Shown here: positions 44,158-56,823 of the stretch, piece after piece
Layout of the letters: each line of letters starts with the position of its first letter
How positions within the stretch are numbered: position 1 is the stretch's first letter
From: Bradyrhizobium sp. 200
GTDB taxonomy: Bacteria; Pseudomonadota; Alphaproteobacteria; Rhizobiales; Xanthobacteraceae
Length of the DNA stretch: 64,000 bases
Assembly: GCF_023100945.1 (NCBI RefSeq)
Contig: NZ_CP064689.1
Span: 930,001 to 994,000, forward strand
Reading direction: 5' to 3'
The notes under the pieces: generated by a model
Database searches by the model: none
Told to the model about the DNA's origin: nothing
Seen by the model: only the letters and a program-made list of their open reading frames with translations
Program-made: the position numbers and the translations under genes

Positions 44158-44170
44158 TAGAGGGACGCGC

Positions 44171-44593
44171 TTAAAATACTTCCTGCTTCGCCCGTGCCAG
44201 CGAGAACCCGCGTCGGTCGGCGTTGAAGCAGGTGATGCCATTCTGCTCCGACTTGCACGTAAACCCGCCACGCTGCCACACCTCGCCGTAGCCAAGCACT
44301 GGCAGCGAACTGTCCATCACGGTGTCGCCGTGGCAGAGGCGCGTGGCGGGGCCCTTGGCGTTCATCTCGAAGGCGCCGCCGTAGTCGAGGTCGCAATCGG
44401 GGGGCCGGCGCGGCTTGGTTTCCATCGCGGCGATGTCGCAGCGGAGGATGTTCTGCTTGTCATAGTCGAAGTATTGGCAGGCGATGTTTTTGGACGGTGA
44501 CTGGAAACCGGAGGGGCCGGATTGGGCGTGCGCTGTGGCGGCAAGTGTCAGCACGGAGAGTGCGGAGAACATGGCCAAGGTACGCATCATCAT
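44171..44593 (-). CDS. Secreted protein of the DUF6636 type
   Basis: A 140-residue exported protein: signal peptide MMMRTLAMFSALSVLTLAATAHAQ, then SPSKNIACQYF, cysteines spaced in pairs, and the final ITCFNADRRGFSLARA. The 'SPSgNI.C' and 'G..C.n..g.GF.l..a' pattern fits DUF6636, of unknown function. Three consecutive ATGs (44593, 44590, 44587) can start it. An IS630-type element ends at 44630, only 36 bases upstream, so the original promoter may have been displaced. Confidence 0.8.
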   Translation of the reverse strand: MMMRTLAMFSALSVLTLAATAHAQSGPSGFQSPSKNIACQYFDYDKQNILRCDIAAMETKPRRPPDCDLDYGGAFEMNAKGPATRLCHGDTVMDSSLPVLGYGEVWQRGGFTCKSEQNGITCFNADRRGFSLARAKQEVF

Positions 44594-44629
44594 GTGACTC
44601 GCCGGTTGCAATATGAGGCAGCGTATCTA

Positions 44630-45747
44630 GTACCCACTTTCCCTGGGAAGTGAGTCATGATTCAACATCGGGATGATACCCGAAGCAAGAGAAGTCCACC
44701 TTTCGAGGAAAGATCGCAAGGTGCTTGAGGAACGTTGCCGCTCACCGGTGACGTTGCAGCGCGATTTGAAGCGGGCACGGATCGTGCTGCTGGCAGCGGC
44801 CGGTCGCAGCACCCGATCGATCGCCAAGGAGGTTGGGGTCCAGCCACGGATTGTCAGCCTTTGGCGGCATCGCTATGCGGATCATGGTCTTGAAGGTCTG
44901 CAAAGCAAGCCTCTGCCGGGCAAGCAGCCGATCTATACGAAGGTCACCGACAAGCGGATTTTGAAGTTGCTCGATAAATCGCCTCCCGCCGGGTACGCGC
45001 GCTGGACGGGGCCTCTGCTGGCTGGGGAACTTGGCGATGTCGACGTGCAATATGTCTGGCGGTTCTTGCGCAGCAACAAGATCGATCTCGCCGCTCGCAA
45101 GTCCTGGTGCGAGAGCAACGACCCGCAGTTTACGGCCAAAGCCGCCGACGTGGTTGGCCTCTATGTCGCCCCGCCAAGGAAGGCCATCGTGCTATGCGTG
45201 GACGAGAAGCCCTCGATCCAGGCCTTGGAAAGAGCGCAGGGCTATCTGAAGCTGCCCAACGGCAGGTCCCTGACCGGGCAAAGCCACGACTACAAGCGGC
45301 ACGGCACGACCACGCTGTTTGCGGCGCTGGAAGTCGCCACCGGGAAGATCCTTGCGACGCATTCGAAACGGCGTCGCCGGGTCGAGTTTCTCGACTTCAT
45401 GGATCGCGTGACCGCAGCATTTCCGAACCGCCAGCTTCACGTCATTCTCGACAATCTCAGCACCCACAAGAAGAACGAGGAATGGCTCGAGGCACATCCC
45501 AATGTGAAATTTCATTTCACGCCCACCAGCGCGTCCTGGCTCAATCAGGTCGAGGTGTGGTTTTCGATCTTACAAGGGCAATCCTTGAGCGGCGCCTCAT
45601 TCACCAGCCTCAAACAGCTCGAGCAGCACATCGATGCCTATATCAAAGCCTACAACGTCAAAGCTGAGCCCTTCGTCTGGACCAAGAAAAAAGTCCGCCA
45701 GCGCCCCTTCAAAGCTCGACGTATCACTCAGCTATGATTCCGGGTAC
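44630..45747 (+). mobile_element. Complete IS630-family insertion sequence
   Basis: An 1118-bp element bounded by GTACCC (44630-44635) and GGGTAC (45742-45747), with TA on both sides (44628-44629 and 45748-45749), the target-site duplication expected for IS630/Tc1-type transposition. Including the flanks, CTAGTACCC and GGGTACTAG are perfect 9-bp inverted repeats. One intact transposase gene fills the element. Confidence 0.85.
44673..45737 (+). CDS. IS630-family transposase
   Basis: A 354-residue DDE transposase. The N-terminal half has a helix-turn-helix (TRSIAKEVGVQPRIVSLWRH), and the catalytic triad is D177 (VLCVDEKPS), D260 (VILDNLSTH) and E294 (NQVEVWFS), the last two 34 residues apart as in IS630 enzymes. 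No frameshift or stop interrupts it, so the element may be active. The frame ends ten bases before the right terminus. Confidence 0.95.
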   Translation: MIPEAREVHLSRKDRKVLEERCRSPVTLQRDLKRARIVLLAAAGRSTRSIAKEVGVQPRIVSLWRHRYADHGLEGLQSKPLPGKQPIYTKVTDKRILKLLDKSPPAGYARWTGPLLAGELGDVDVQYVWRFLRSNKIDLAARKSWCESNDPQFTAKAADVVGLYVAPPRKAIVLCVDEKPSIQALERAQGYLKLPNGRSLTGQSHDYKRHGTTTLFAALEVATGKILATHSKRRRRVEFLDFMDRVTAAFPNRQLHVILDNLSTHKKNEEWLEAHPNVKFHFTPTSASWLNQVEVWFSILQGQSLSGASFTSLKQLEQHIDAYIKAYNVKAEPFVWTKKKVRQRPFKARRITQL

Positions 45748-45780
45748 TAGGATAACGCTGAGCGCAACCCAGACCCCGCT

Positions 45781-45894
45781 TGTCATGCCCGGACTTGATC
45801 CGGGCATCCATCCTCTTCAGAGATTCTCTTGAAGAGGATGGATTGCCGGGTCGAGTTCGGGTGGACGCGCTTCGCGCTTTTGCCCGGCAATGAC
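45781..45894. repeat. Intergenic inverted repeat
   Basis: TGTCATGCCCGGACTTGATC near 45781 and TGCCCGGCAATGACGAG near 45881 are the outer arms, with TCCATCCTCTTCA/GAAGAGGATGGA inside. It lies between the IS element and the GST gene. Confidence 0.7.
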
Positions 45895-45906
45895 GAGTGA
45901 GCAACC

Positions 45907-46536
45907 ATGATCCTGATCGGCCAATTCGACTCCCCCTTCGTCCGCCGCGTCGCCATCGCCATGCGGCTTTACGGCATCGCGTTCGAGCACAGACCGTGGT
46001 CGACCTTCGGCGATGCCGACAAGATCGCGCCATATAACCCGCTGCGGCGGGTGCCGACGCTGGTGCTCGATGACGGCGAGGCGCTGATCGAGAGCGCGAT
46101 GATCCTGGATCATCTCGACGATGTCGTCGGCCCCGAGAAAGCGATGATCGCGCGGAGCGGCGAGACGCGGCGGCGGCATTTGCGAATCGCGGCGCTGGCG
46201 ATGGGGCTCGGCGACAAGGGCGTCAGCCTGCTTTACGAGCGCGTGCTGCGGAAGGAGAAGCAGCTCGATCTGTGGGTCGATCGCTGCAAGTCGCAGATAT
46301 CGGGCGTGCTCGACGTGCTGGAAAAGGAGCGCGCTGATGTCAAGACGCCGTACTGGTTTGGCGAGAAGATCGGCCATGCCGACATCGCGGTCGCCTGCGT
46401 GCTGCGCTTCACCGGCGAGGCGCATCCCGCTTTGTTCGACGCGCGCTATCCCGCGCTGAAGGCACATTCCGAGCGTTGCGAGGCGCTGCCGCCTTTCCAG
46501 GAAATCGTCCAGCCGCTGGCGCCGCCGAAGGGGTGA
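45907..46536 (+). CDS. Glutathione S-transferase family protein
   Basis: A 209-residue GST: thioredoxin-like N-terminus (MILIGQFDSPFVRRVAIAMR, with the 'SPf.rRv' active-site region), NPLRRVPTLVLDDGEALIES, which holds the cis-Pro and the 'ES' glutathione-binding pair, then a helical C-terminal domain including HADIAVACVLRF. It probably conjugates or reduces small electrophiles in the cytosol. No operon partner. Confidence 0.9.
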   Translation: MILIGQFDSPFVRRVAIAMRLYGIAFEHRPWSTFGDADKIAPYNPLRRVPTLVLDDGEALIESAMILDHLDDVVGPEKAMIARSGETRRRHLRIAALAMGLGDKGVSLLYERVLRKEKQLDLWVDRCKSQISGVLDVLEKERADVKTPYWFGEKIGHADIAVACVLRFTGEAHPALFDARYPALKAHSERCEALPPFQEIVQPLAPPKG

Positions 46537-46564
46537 GGGGTAACGGCGAACGTTCCTTCCTTCT

Positions 46565-46700
46565 CCCCTTGTGGGAGAAGGTGCCTTCGCGAAGCGAAGG
46601 CGGATGAGGGGTTCCCTCCGCGGATAGATATGTCTCTGTGGAGAGAACCCCTCACCCGTCTGCGATGCTGCGCATCGCATCCACCCTCTCCCACAAGGGG
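46565..46700. repeat. Intergenic inverted repeat of the 'CCCCTTGTGGGAG' type
   Basis: CCCCTTGTGGGAG (46565-46577) pairs with CTCCCACAAGGGG (46688-46700), with internal stems around CTTCGCGAAGCGAAG and TGCGATGCTGCGCATCGCA. The same outer arms recur at 48134-48250. Confidence 0.85.
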
Positions 46701-46799
46701 AGAGGGAAAAACGCCGTGGCACTGATTTGCCCGACAACGCAAGATCGCTTGCGCCCCTCTTCGCAAAAATATTTCGCTTAACGCGTCACCCAAATCAGA

Positions 46800-47290
46800 A
46801 TTACAACTCCCGCCATCCTGTCCCACCAAGAGGGGCGTTGGCCATCGTCACGAACGTTGGGGCGGGTTGCGGTGGACGCGATGGCGTCGGGCGCGAGATG
46901 GGAATCGCAGGGCGGGTCTTCCCGTGAGCGGTTCGCGGCGCGCAGGACGTACGGCGCTGATGCGTACGGCAAAACCGTGTGGTCCTGGCACCCGTGGCTG
47001 GTGTCAAGCCGGCGGAGATTTTGCGAGGCCCAACCGGGCTTCGCCCGATCTTCAATCCGCCGGCGACGGAGGCAAAACGAATTCGTCTCCGGGGAGAGCT
47101 CGGCATAAGCCGTAAAGCCATTGCGCAGGGGATGCCGGAGTGCTCCGGCTGTACCTGTATGCTCGTGTGCGCACTTCCTTGTGCACATTGCACACGAGAC
47201 CGCGGGTGCAGCAAGCACCCGGCATTCCCTGCTCCCTCTGTTTTGAGGGAAAGGTTCATGCAAGCCTCGGGCGTCATGCGCCGCGAGAAT
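46800..47290. repeat. Long intergenic repeat-like block without a convincing gene
   Basis: About 490 bp with overlapping open frames on both strands, none of which looks like a real protein: Arg/Pro/Ser-rich, no domain, no ribosome-binding site. The hypothetical minus-strand peptides (for example RIRFASVAGGLKIGRSPVG) are ones I recall seeing annotated many times in Bradyrhizobium genomes, which suggests a multicopy DNA or RNA element, not a coding gene. TGTGCGCAC and GTGTGCAATGTGCAC-like dyads occur near 47165. Confidence 0.45.
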
Positions 47291-47306
47291 GCGAAACTGT
47301 ATCCAC

Positions 47307-47387
47307 CGTCATTGCGAGCGAAGCGAAGCAATCCATTGTTGCCTCATGCACGGAAAGATGGATTGCTTCGCTTCGCTCGCAATGACG
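47307..47387. repeat. Intergenic inverted repeat (30-bp perfect arms)
   Basis: Arms 47307-47336 and 47358-47387 are perfect reverse complements, each containing CATTGCGAGCGAAGCGAAGC or its complement. The 21-base loop would give a very stable hairpin. It follows the long repeat-like block, about 60 bp downstream of the zeta-class GST stop. Confidence 0.85.
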
Positions 47388-47446
47388 CCGATAGGATGCG
47401 GCGGAACGCGGCAACACTGCGCGTTTCGAGCCGCGAGGCCCAACCA

Positions 47447-48106
47447 CTACTTCTTCCGCAATGCTTCCGGCGTGTCCGGCTGCTCCAGCGGATGCGCTCT
47501 TGCAAATTCCGGCAGCGCCATTGCGGTCTCGAAAATGCGCTTCACCGTCGGATAGATTTTCAGGTCGATCTGCTGCGTCACGGCGACGGTGACATGCCCC
47601 ACCATGCAGATATCGGCCAGCGTGGGCGCATCGCCATGGCAGAATTTTCCCGTGTCCTTGTGATCAGCCAGATGCCCCTCCAGCGCGGCAAGCGTCTCGA
47701 CGATCCAGTGCCGCCGCCATGCTGCCTGCTGCGTGTCGCGCAGGTTCAACTCGTGATCGAGATAGCGCCGCACCCGCGGCGTCAGCAGCGGGTGGCCCTC
47801 GCAGGCGACCATCAGCGCCAGCGCGCGGACGCGGGCGCGACCGGCCGGGTCGGAAGGCAGCAGAGGCGGGGAGGGATATTTCTCATCGAGATATTCGAGG
47901 ATCGCGAGCGACTGGAACAGCGTGGTGCCGTCATCCTCGACCAGCGCCGGCAGCGCCATCTGCGGATTGACCTTGCGATATTCGACGTCGCGATGGGCAT
48001 TGGCGTCGATGTCGACGAAGATCACTTCGGCCGGGACATTTTTCAGATTGAGCGCGATGCGAACGCGAAAGCTCGCCAGCGATCGCCAGAAGGAGAAGAA
48101 TTTCAT
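47447..48106 (-). CDS. Zeta-class GST, maleylacetoacetate isomerase-like
   Basis: A 219-residue GST of the zeta/MaiA type. The N-terminus FFSFWRSLASFRVRIALNLK corresponds to the zeta motif 'SS.S.RVRiaL', although the Ser-Ser-Cys is changed to RSLAS, so isomerase activity is uncertain. NPQMALPALVEDDG and FQSLAILEYLDEKYP complete the glutathione site. In the cell it would isomerise maleylacetoacetate or process chlorinated acids. No tyrosine-catabolism genes are adjacent. Confidence 0.82.
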   Translation of the reverse strand: MKFFSFWRSLASFRVRIALNLKNVPAEVIFVDIDANAHRDVEYRKVNPQMALPALVEDDGTTLFQSLAILEYLDEKYPSPPLLPSDPAGRARVRALALMVACEGHPLLTPRVRRYLDHELNLRDTQQAAWRRHWIVETLAALEGHLADHKDTGKFCHGDAPTLADICMVGHVTVAVTQQIDLKIYPTVKRIFETAMALPEFARAHPLEQPDTPEALRKK

Positions 48107-48133
48107 GGGGCCTCCGCACCTTTCTTCCCCTCT

Positions 48134-48250
48134 CCCCTTGTGGGAGAGGGTGGATCAATCGTGCGAAGCACGATTGAGACGGGTGAGGGGTTCTCTCCGC
48201 GGAGACAGACCCCTCATCCGGCGCTTCGCGCCACCTTCTCCCACAAGGGG
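48134..48250. repeat. Intergenic inverted repeat, second 'CCCCTTGTGGGAG' copy
   Basis: CCCCTTGTGGGAG (48134-48146) and CTCCCACAAGGGG (48238-48250) repeat the arms of the element at 46565, with a different centre (CAATCGTGCGAAGCACGATTG). It lies between metH and the GST gene and follows the metH stop. Confidence 0.85.
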
Positions 48251-48268
48251 AGAAGGGAAGAAAGCGAG

Positions 48269-52132
<3,864 letters not shown>

Positions 52133-52136
52133 CGGA

Positions 52137-53051
52137 TCAGGCGGCTTTCTGTGCGCCATTGGGACGAATGCCCAGCAGATGGCTGATCGCGAACACAAGG
52201 TCCGCGCGGTTCATGGTGTAGAAATGAAAGGTGTCGACGCCGTGCTTGGCGAGCTTTTGCACCTGGCCGGCAGCGACCGTCGCGGCGACGAGCTTTCGCG
52301 TCTCGGCGTCGTCGTCGAGCCCTTCGAACTTGTCTGCCAGCCAAACCGGCACCGTCGTGCCCGCGCGGGTCACGAAATTTCGCGCCTGCTTGAAATTGTG
52401 CATCGGCATGATGCCGGGGACGACCGGGATATCGATGCCGCGGGCGCGGACGCGGTCGAGATAGCGGAAGTAGAGGTCGTTATCGAAGAACACCTGGGTG
52501 ATCGCACGCGCTGCGCCGGCATCGACCTTGGCCTTGAGTGTATCGATATCGGCGTCGATCGTCGGGCTCTCGGGGTGCTTCTCTGGATAGGCCGAAACCG
52601 AAATCTCGATATCCGGGTAGCGCTTCTTGATGCCGGCGATCAGGTCAGGCGAACTCTGGTAGCCGTCCGGGTGGGCGCGATAGGCGGTGCCGATGCCGGT
52701 GGTAGGATCGCCGCGCAGCGCCACGATATGGCGGACGCCGATCTCGTGATAGCGCGCCACCACGTCGTCGATCTCGCCCTTCGGCGCGCCGACGCAGGTC
52801 AGATGCGCGGCCGGCGTCAGGCGGGTCTCTTTCAGGATGCGGGCGATGGTCGAATGGGTGCGCTCGCGGGTCGATCCCCCTGCGCCATAGGTCACGGACA
52901 CGAAATTCGGCGTCAGCGGCGCCAGCCGGTTGATGGTCTCCCACAGGCTCCGCTCCATCTCTTCCGTCTTGGGCGGAAAGAACTCGAAGGAAATCCTAGG
53001 CGAATGCAGCGCGCGATGGCCGTCGAAAGCGGCGGGCGTAACCTCGGTCAT
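52137..53051 (-). CDS. metF: 5,10-methylenetetrahydrofolate reductase
   Basis: A 304-residue FAD TIM-barrel enzyme that makes 5-methyl-THF, the methyl donor used by MetH next door. Seen: [14 protein letters not shown] at the N-terminus, [48 protein letters not shown] and VPGIMPM. All are standard MetF landmarks. It is the promoter-proximal gene of metF-metH. No ArsR/SAM-methyltransferase regulator gene, as found before metF in some relatives, is present here. Confidence 0.96.
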   Translation of the reverse strand: MTEVTPAAFDGHRALHSPRISFEFFPPKTEEMERSLWETINRLAPLTPNFVSVTYGAGGSTRERTHSTIARILKETRLTPAAHLTCVGAPKGEIDDVVARYHEIGVRHIVALRGDPTTGIGTAYRAHPDGYQSSPDLIAGIKKRYPDIEISVSAYPEKHPESPTIDADIDTLKAKVDAGAARAITQVFFDNDLYFRYLDRVRARGIDIPVVPGIMPMHNFKQARNFVTRAGTTVPVWLADKFEGLDDDAETRKLVAATVAAGQVQKLAKHGVDTFHFYTMNRADLVFAISHLLGIRPNGAQKAA

Positions 53052-53432
53052 GGCACTTCACGAAGCTCCAAAGGATGGGCAGGCATCAGGCCTAGCGGCC
53101 AGGAGCTAAAATAGGCCAAACGGGATCGGCCAAACAGCCCATTGAGGATGGGAAATAGCCCAATTTATGCAGAATATATGAACTAAATGTCTTATCTGAA
53201 ATAGAGTTGGGCCGCTGTGAATTGTAGTTCGTGCTTTAGTATCAGCATATTAAGTAATATTTGCTTCTGTGACGGGTATACAAGGTGGTGGGCAGAAGCA
53301 GAGTTTATAGAATTTGTCATATTTTGTCCCACCCAAGGGACGCGATGCGGCGCTCCCTTTCCCCACACGCGCGGGCCTGACCTGCGCCAGTCGGGCCTTT
53401 GTGGCCCTCGCTTGCCGCACTAGTTTAGCGCC
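53052..53432. other. Long divergent intergenic region with an AT-rich core
   Basis: The 381 bp separate metF from the luciferase-like gene. The part from about 53150 to 53330 is markedly AT-rich compared with the rest of the window and holds no gene I trust. A dyad around AGCATATTA-AG-TAATATTTGCT (about 53243-53264) is visible. I looked for a SAM riboswitch ahead of metF and saw none that I could align. Confidence 0.5.
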
Positions 53433-54452
53433 ATGATCCCACTTTCAGTCCTCGACCTCTCCGTCGTCACCACCGGCACCCGTCCAGCCCACGCACTGCA
53501 GAACAGCATCGATCTGGCGCGCCATGTCGATGGGCTCGGCTATGTCCGCTACTGGCTTGCCGAGCATCACAACCTGGCCTCGGTGGCCAGCCCCGCACCC
53601 GATTTGATGATCGGCCAGATCGCCGCGGTGACGAAGAACATCCGCGTCGGCTCTGGCGGCGTGATGCTGCCCAACCATGCCCCGCTGGTGGTGGCCGAGC
53701 GCTTCAAGATGCTGGAGGCGCTGTTTCCCGGCCGGATCGATCTCGGCCTTGGCCGCGCGCCCGGCACCGACGGCGCCACCGCGCATGCGCTGCGCAGCCG
53801 GCTCGATCGCCGCGAGGGCGACGATTTTCTCGAACGGCTGAGTGAACTGGTGTTGTGGGAGACCCGCGGTTTCCCGGCTGGCCATCCCTACAACAACGTC
53901 GTGGCGATGCCCGACGACACGCCGCTGCCGCCGATCTGGCTGCTCGGCTCGAGCGACTACAGTTCGGAGCTTGCAGCCCAGGTCGGCATGGGTTTCGCGT
54001 TCGCGCATCATTTTGCGTCCTATGACGCGATCGCGGCGATGACGAACTATCGCAGCCACTTCAAGCCGTCCGGCTGGCGGGAGACCCCGCACGGCATTCT
54101 CGCTGTCGCTGCCGTTGCTGCCGAAACCGATGCGGAAGCTGAAAAGCTCGCTTCCTCGATGGACCTCAATCGCCTGCGCCGCGACCGCGGCCAATATTTG
54201 CCGCTGCCCAGCGTCGAGGAAGCGCTGGCCTGTAATTATACGGATTCCGAACGCGCTTCCGTCGCGCGCAACCGCTCGCGGCTGTTCGTCGGCAGTCCGG
54301 CGACGATCGTGGCGAAGCTGCAGCCGATGATTACGGCAAGTCAGCCGGATGAATTGATGATCATCACGGCGGTCTACGACCACGAGGCGCGGAAGAAGTC
54401 GTACAGCCTGCTCGCGGAAGCGTTCGGGCCGAGCAAGAAAGCCGCCGCCTAG
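53433..54452 (+). CDS. Luciferase-like (LLM class) flavin monooxygenase
   Basis: A 339-residue TIM-barrel flavoprotein of the bacterial luciferase superfamily, YhbW-like subgroup. Typical segments are PLSVLDLSVVTTG, YWLAEHHNLASVASPAPDLMI, GSGGVMLPNHAPLVVAERF, LFPGRIDLGLGRAPGTD and PPIWLLGSSDYSSELAAQVG. It probably uses reduced FMN to oxygenate a small substrate that cannot be predicted. It stands alone, with the AT-rich region upstream. Confidence 0.92.
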   Translation: MIPLSVLDLSVVTTGTRPAHALQNSIDLARHVDGLGYVRYWLAEHHNLASVASPAPDLMIGQIAAVTKNIRVGSGGVMLPNHAPLVVAERFKMLEALFPGRIDLGLGRAPGTDGATAHALRSRLDRREGDDFLERLSELVLWETRGFPAGHPYNNVVAMPDDTPLPPIWLLGSSDYSSELAAQVGMGFAFAHHFASYDAIAAMTNYRSHFKPSGWRETPHGILAVAAVAAETDAEAEKLASSMDLNRLRRDRGQYLPLPSVEEALACNYTDSERASVARNRSRLFVGSPATIVAKLQPMITASQPDELMIITAVYDHEARKKSYSLLAEAFGPSKKAAA

Positions 54453-54607
54453 ATCGTGATGATTTTTCTGCGAATCTGTATCTCATTCTCTTGAGCATTC
54501 CTGCTTTTTCAGCATTCCTGACCTGCATGCCTGCGTTTGTTCGAGCCTCAAAGCAACCAAGCGTTGTCCAAGGGGTTGTTGAAGTCTCCAGCCAAGGAGA
54601 CAAAAGC

Positions 54608-54979
54608 ATGGAACTGAAATCTGCAGTTGTTGGGTTGGCCGCCCTCGGCGGCGTTATGCTCGCCGCCGGCTCAGCTTCCGCCGCGATGCCGAACGGGCTT
54701 CCGCATGCCGACCAGATCTCACGCCAGGCTGCGAATACCGAGCAGGTCCGCTGGGTCTGCAACGCCTGGGGTCGCTGCGTGTGGCGTCCGGGTCCGAGAT
54801 GGGTCGCCGGCGGTTGGGGCCCGCGCCCCGTGTGGCGTCCGAGATGGCGCGGCGCCTATGCTTGGGGCGGGCCAGCTTGGCGCCCGCGGCCCGTGTGGGG
54901 TCCGCGCCCCGTGTGGGGTCCGCGTCCAGGATGGGGGCCCCGTCCAGGGTGGGGTCCGCGTCCAGGGTGGGGCTGGTAA
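54608..54979 (+). CDS. Secreted Trp/Pro/Gly/Arg repeat protein
   Basis: A 123-residue exported protein with a clear signal peptide (MELKSAVVGLAALGGVMLAA...SASA) and a good AAGGAGA before the ATG. A cysteine-containing VRWVCNAWGRCVWRP segment near residue 50 resembles the 'GCG_CRPN' prefix found before low-complexity tails in Bradyrhizobium. The tail consists of repeated WGPRPV/WGPRPG units from about residue 68 to the end, encoded by short tandem DNA repeats. The function is unknown; such proteins may bind the cell surface or water-poor matrices. Confidence 0.85.
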   Translation: MELKSAVVGLAALGGVMLAAGSASAAMPNGLPHADQISRQAANTEQVRWVCNAWGRCVWRPGPRWVAGGWGPRPVWRPRWRGAYAWGGPAWRPRPVWGPRPVWGPRPGWGPRPGWGPRPGWGW

Positions 54980-55187
54980 CGGCCGGTGGTGATCGGAGAG
55001 GGGGCGTACGCCGGCTGATAACGCCGCGAGTACCGCTTTCATAATATCCGTATCCGCTGCACCGTTAATGCCGCGCAACTCGCCGCCCGCTGGTAAGCGT
55101 CCGGCTTGTTGCACGTCACGAATCTGCGCTCTCCGCGCCCACGGCAGCAGTCGCGCCGGGAGACGCGAACAGATCCGTGTGCGTCCC

Positions 55188-56048
55188 TTAATCCTGCTTC
55201 TCGCTGAACGTCGCGCGGAACGGGTGGCCGGGATAGACGCCGACGATGCGGAATTCGCGCGAGAAGAACTTTAGTTCTTCCAGCGCGAAGGCGAGGCCCT
55301 TGTCCTCGGGGTGGCCGTCGACGTCGGCATAGAACTGCGTCGCAAAGAAATTGCCGTCGACCATGTAGCTTTCCAGCTTGGTCATGTTGACGCCGTTGGT
55401 GGCAAAGCCGCCGAGCGCCTTGTAGAGCGCGGCGGGCAGGTTGCGCACGCGGAAGACAAAAGTCGTGACCAGCGGGCCCGAGCCCTGCTTGGCCCAATTG
55501 GCCTGGCGCGCCAGCACCACGAAGCGCGTGGTGTTGTGGGCCTCGTCCTCGACGTCTTCGGCGAGGATATCGAGGCCGTAGATCTGCGCCGCCAGGCGGG
55601 ACGCGATCGCGGCCACGCTCTTGTCCTTGCGTTCGGAAACGTCGCGTGCGCTGCCGGCGGTGTCGGCGGCGACGATCGGCTTGATGCCGAGCTTGCGGAT
55701 GATACGCCGGCACTGGCCGAGGGCGTGGACGTGGCTCTCCACCGTCCTGATGTCGGCGAGTTTTGCGCCTCGCGGCGCCATCAGTTGATGGCGGATCGGC
55801 AGAAACCATTCACCGACGATGAACAGGCCGGACGCCGGCAGCAGATGATGGATGTCGGCGACCCGGCCGGCGACCGAATTCTCGATCGGGATCATGCCGA
55901 GATCGGCCTCGCCGGAGGAGATTGCGGCCAGCGCGTCCTCAAAGGTCGGGCACGGCAACGGCTCGGCGTCGGGATAGGCCTCGACGATGGCGATATGGGA
56001 ATTGGCGCCAGGCTCGCCCTGGAATGCGATTTTGAGCTTTTTGGTCAT
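55188..56048 (-). CDS. pheA: Prephenate dehydratase
   Basis: A 286-residue monofunctional enzyme converting prephenate to phenylpyruvate in phenylalanine synthesis. Catalytic-domain motifs: FQGEPGANSHIA, GMIPIENSVAGRV, and NTTRFVVLAR with the catalytic Thr-Arg-Phe. The C-terminal ACT domain for feedback by phenylalanine is present (TFVFRVRNLPAALYKALGGF, then the LESY element instead of ESRP). It begins 34 bases after the kdsB stop, so the two are co-transcribed. Confidence 0.95.
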   Translation of the reverse strand: MTKKLKIAFQGEPGANSHIAIVEAYPDAEPLPCPTFEDALAAISSGEADLGMIPIENSVAGRVADIHHLLPASGLFIVGEWFLPIRHQLMAPRGAKLADIRTVESHVHALGQCRRIIRKLGIKPIVAADTAGSARDVSERKDKSVAAIASRLAAQIYGLDILAEDVEDEAHNTTRFVVLARQANWAKQGSGPLVTTFVFRVRNLPAALYKALGGFATNGVNMTKLESYMVDGNFFATQFYADVDGHPEDKGLAFALEELKFFSREFRIVGVYPGHPFRATFSEKQD

Positions 56049-56082
56049 GTCTCGTTTCTCTGGCGGGCCTTTTAGCAGCCGC

Positions 56083-56823
56083 TCAGGCCTTGGCTAGTAT
56101 CTTGCGGGCGGTTTCGAGGTCGGCCGGGGTGTCGACGCCGCGGGGGACGCTGTCGACGAGGGTGATGTCGATCCGCATCGCGGCCTCCAGCGCGCGGAGC
56201 TGCTCGAGCTTCTCCTGCTGTTCCAGCGGAGACGGGGGTAGCGCCACGAACCGTTCCAGCGCGGCACGGCGGTAGGCGTAGAGGCCGATGTGGTGGTAGC
56301 GAGGGCCGTCGCCATGGGGCGCCGTGGCGCGGGTGAAATAGAGCGCACGGAGCCGGTTCGGGCCAATCGGCGAGCCGACCGCCTTCACCACGCTGGGGGC
56401 CCGATCCTCTTCCTCGGTATGGATCTGCGAGGCCAGCGTCGCGATGTCGACGGTGGGGTCGTCGAGCGGCGGCAGCGCGGCACGGATGGTGTCCGGTGCG
56501 ATCGTGGGAAAGTCGCCCTGCAGGTTGACCACGATCTCGGCCCGGCCATCGGGATCGATCGTCCGCATCGCCTCATGGATCCGGTCGGAGCCGGAGGGAT
56601 GATCGGCACGGGTCATCACCACCTCGCCGCCGGCGGCCTTCACTGCCGCTGCGATTTCGGGCGTGTCGGTGGCGACCGCCACCCGGCCGATTTTAGCCTC
56701 CTCGGCCCGCCGCAGCACGTGGACAATCATCGGCAGGCCGCCGATGTCGAGCAGTGGCTTGCCGGGCAGGCGGGTTGCCGCCATGCGGGCGGGAATCAGC
56801 ACCAAAATGCGGGTTTCGGTCAT
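56083..56823 (-). CDS. kdsB: 3-deoxy-manno-octulosonate cytidylyltransferase
   Basis: A 246-residue CMP-KDO synthetase that activates KDO for lipopolysaccharide core assembly. Motifs: [21 protein letters not shown] (nucleotide binding), [26 protein letters not shown] with the metal-binding Asp, and [17 protein letters not shown]. It is divergent from cycM and upstream of pheA. Confidence 0.96.
   Translation of the reverse strand: MTETRILVLIPARMAATRLPGKPLLDIGGLPMIVHVLRRAEEAKIGRVAVATDTPEIAAAVKAAGGEVVMTRADHPSGSDRIHEAMRTIDPDGRAEIVVNLQGDFPTIAPDTIRAALPPLDDPTVDIATLASQIHTEEEDRAPSVVKAVGSPIGPNRLRALYFTRATAPHGDGPRYHHIGLYAYRRAALERFVALPPSPLEQQEKLEQLRALEAAMRIDITLVDSVPRGVDTPADLETARKILAKA

Noticed and set aside
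53052..53200. SAM riboswitch ahead of metF
   Set aside because: Looked for SAM-II and SAM/SAH-type pairing on the minus strand; no conserved loop could be aligned.
53217..53423. Small plus-strand frame in the metF upstream region
   Set aside because: 68 codons, cysteine-rich start in AT-rich DNA, no ribosome-binding site and no family; more likely chance.
54880..54976. CRISPR-like short repeats
   Set aside because: The repeats are in frame inside the Trp/Gly/Pro protein, contiguous without unique spacers, and no cas genes are near.
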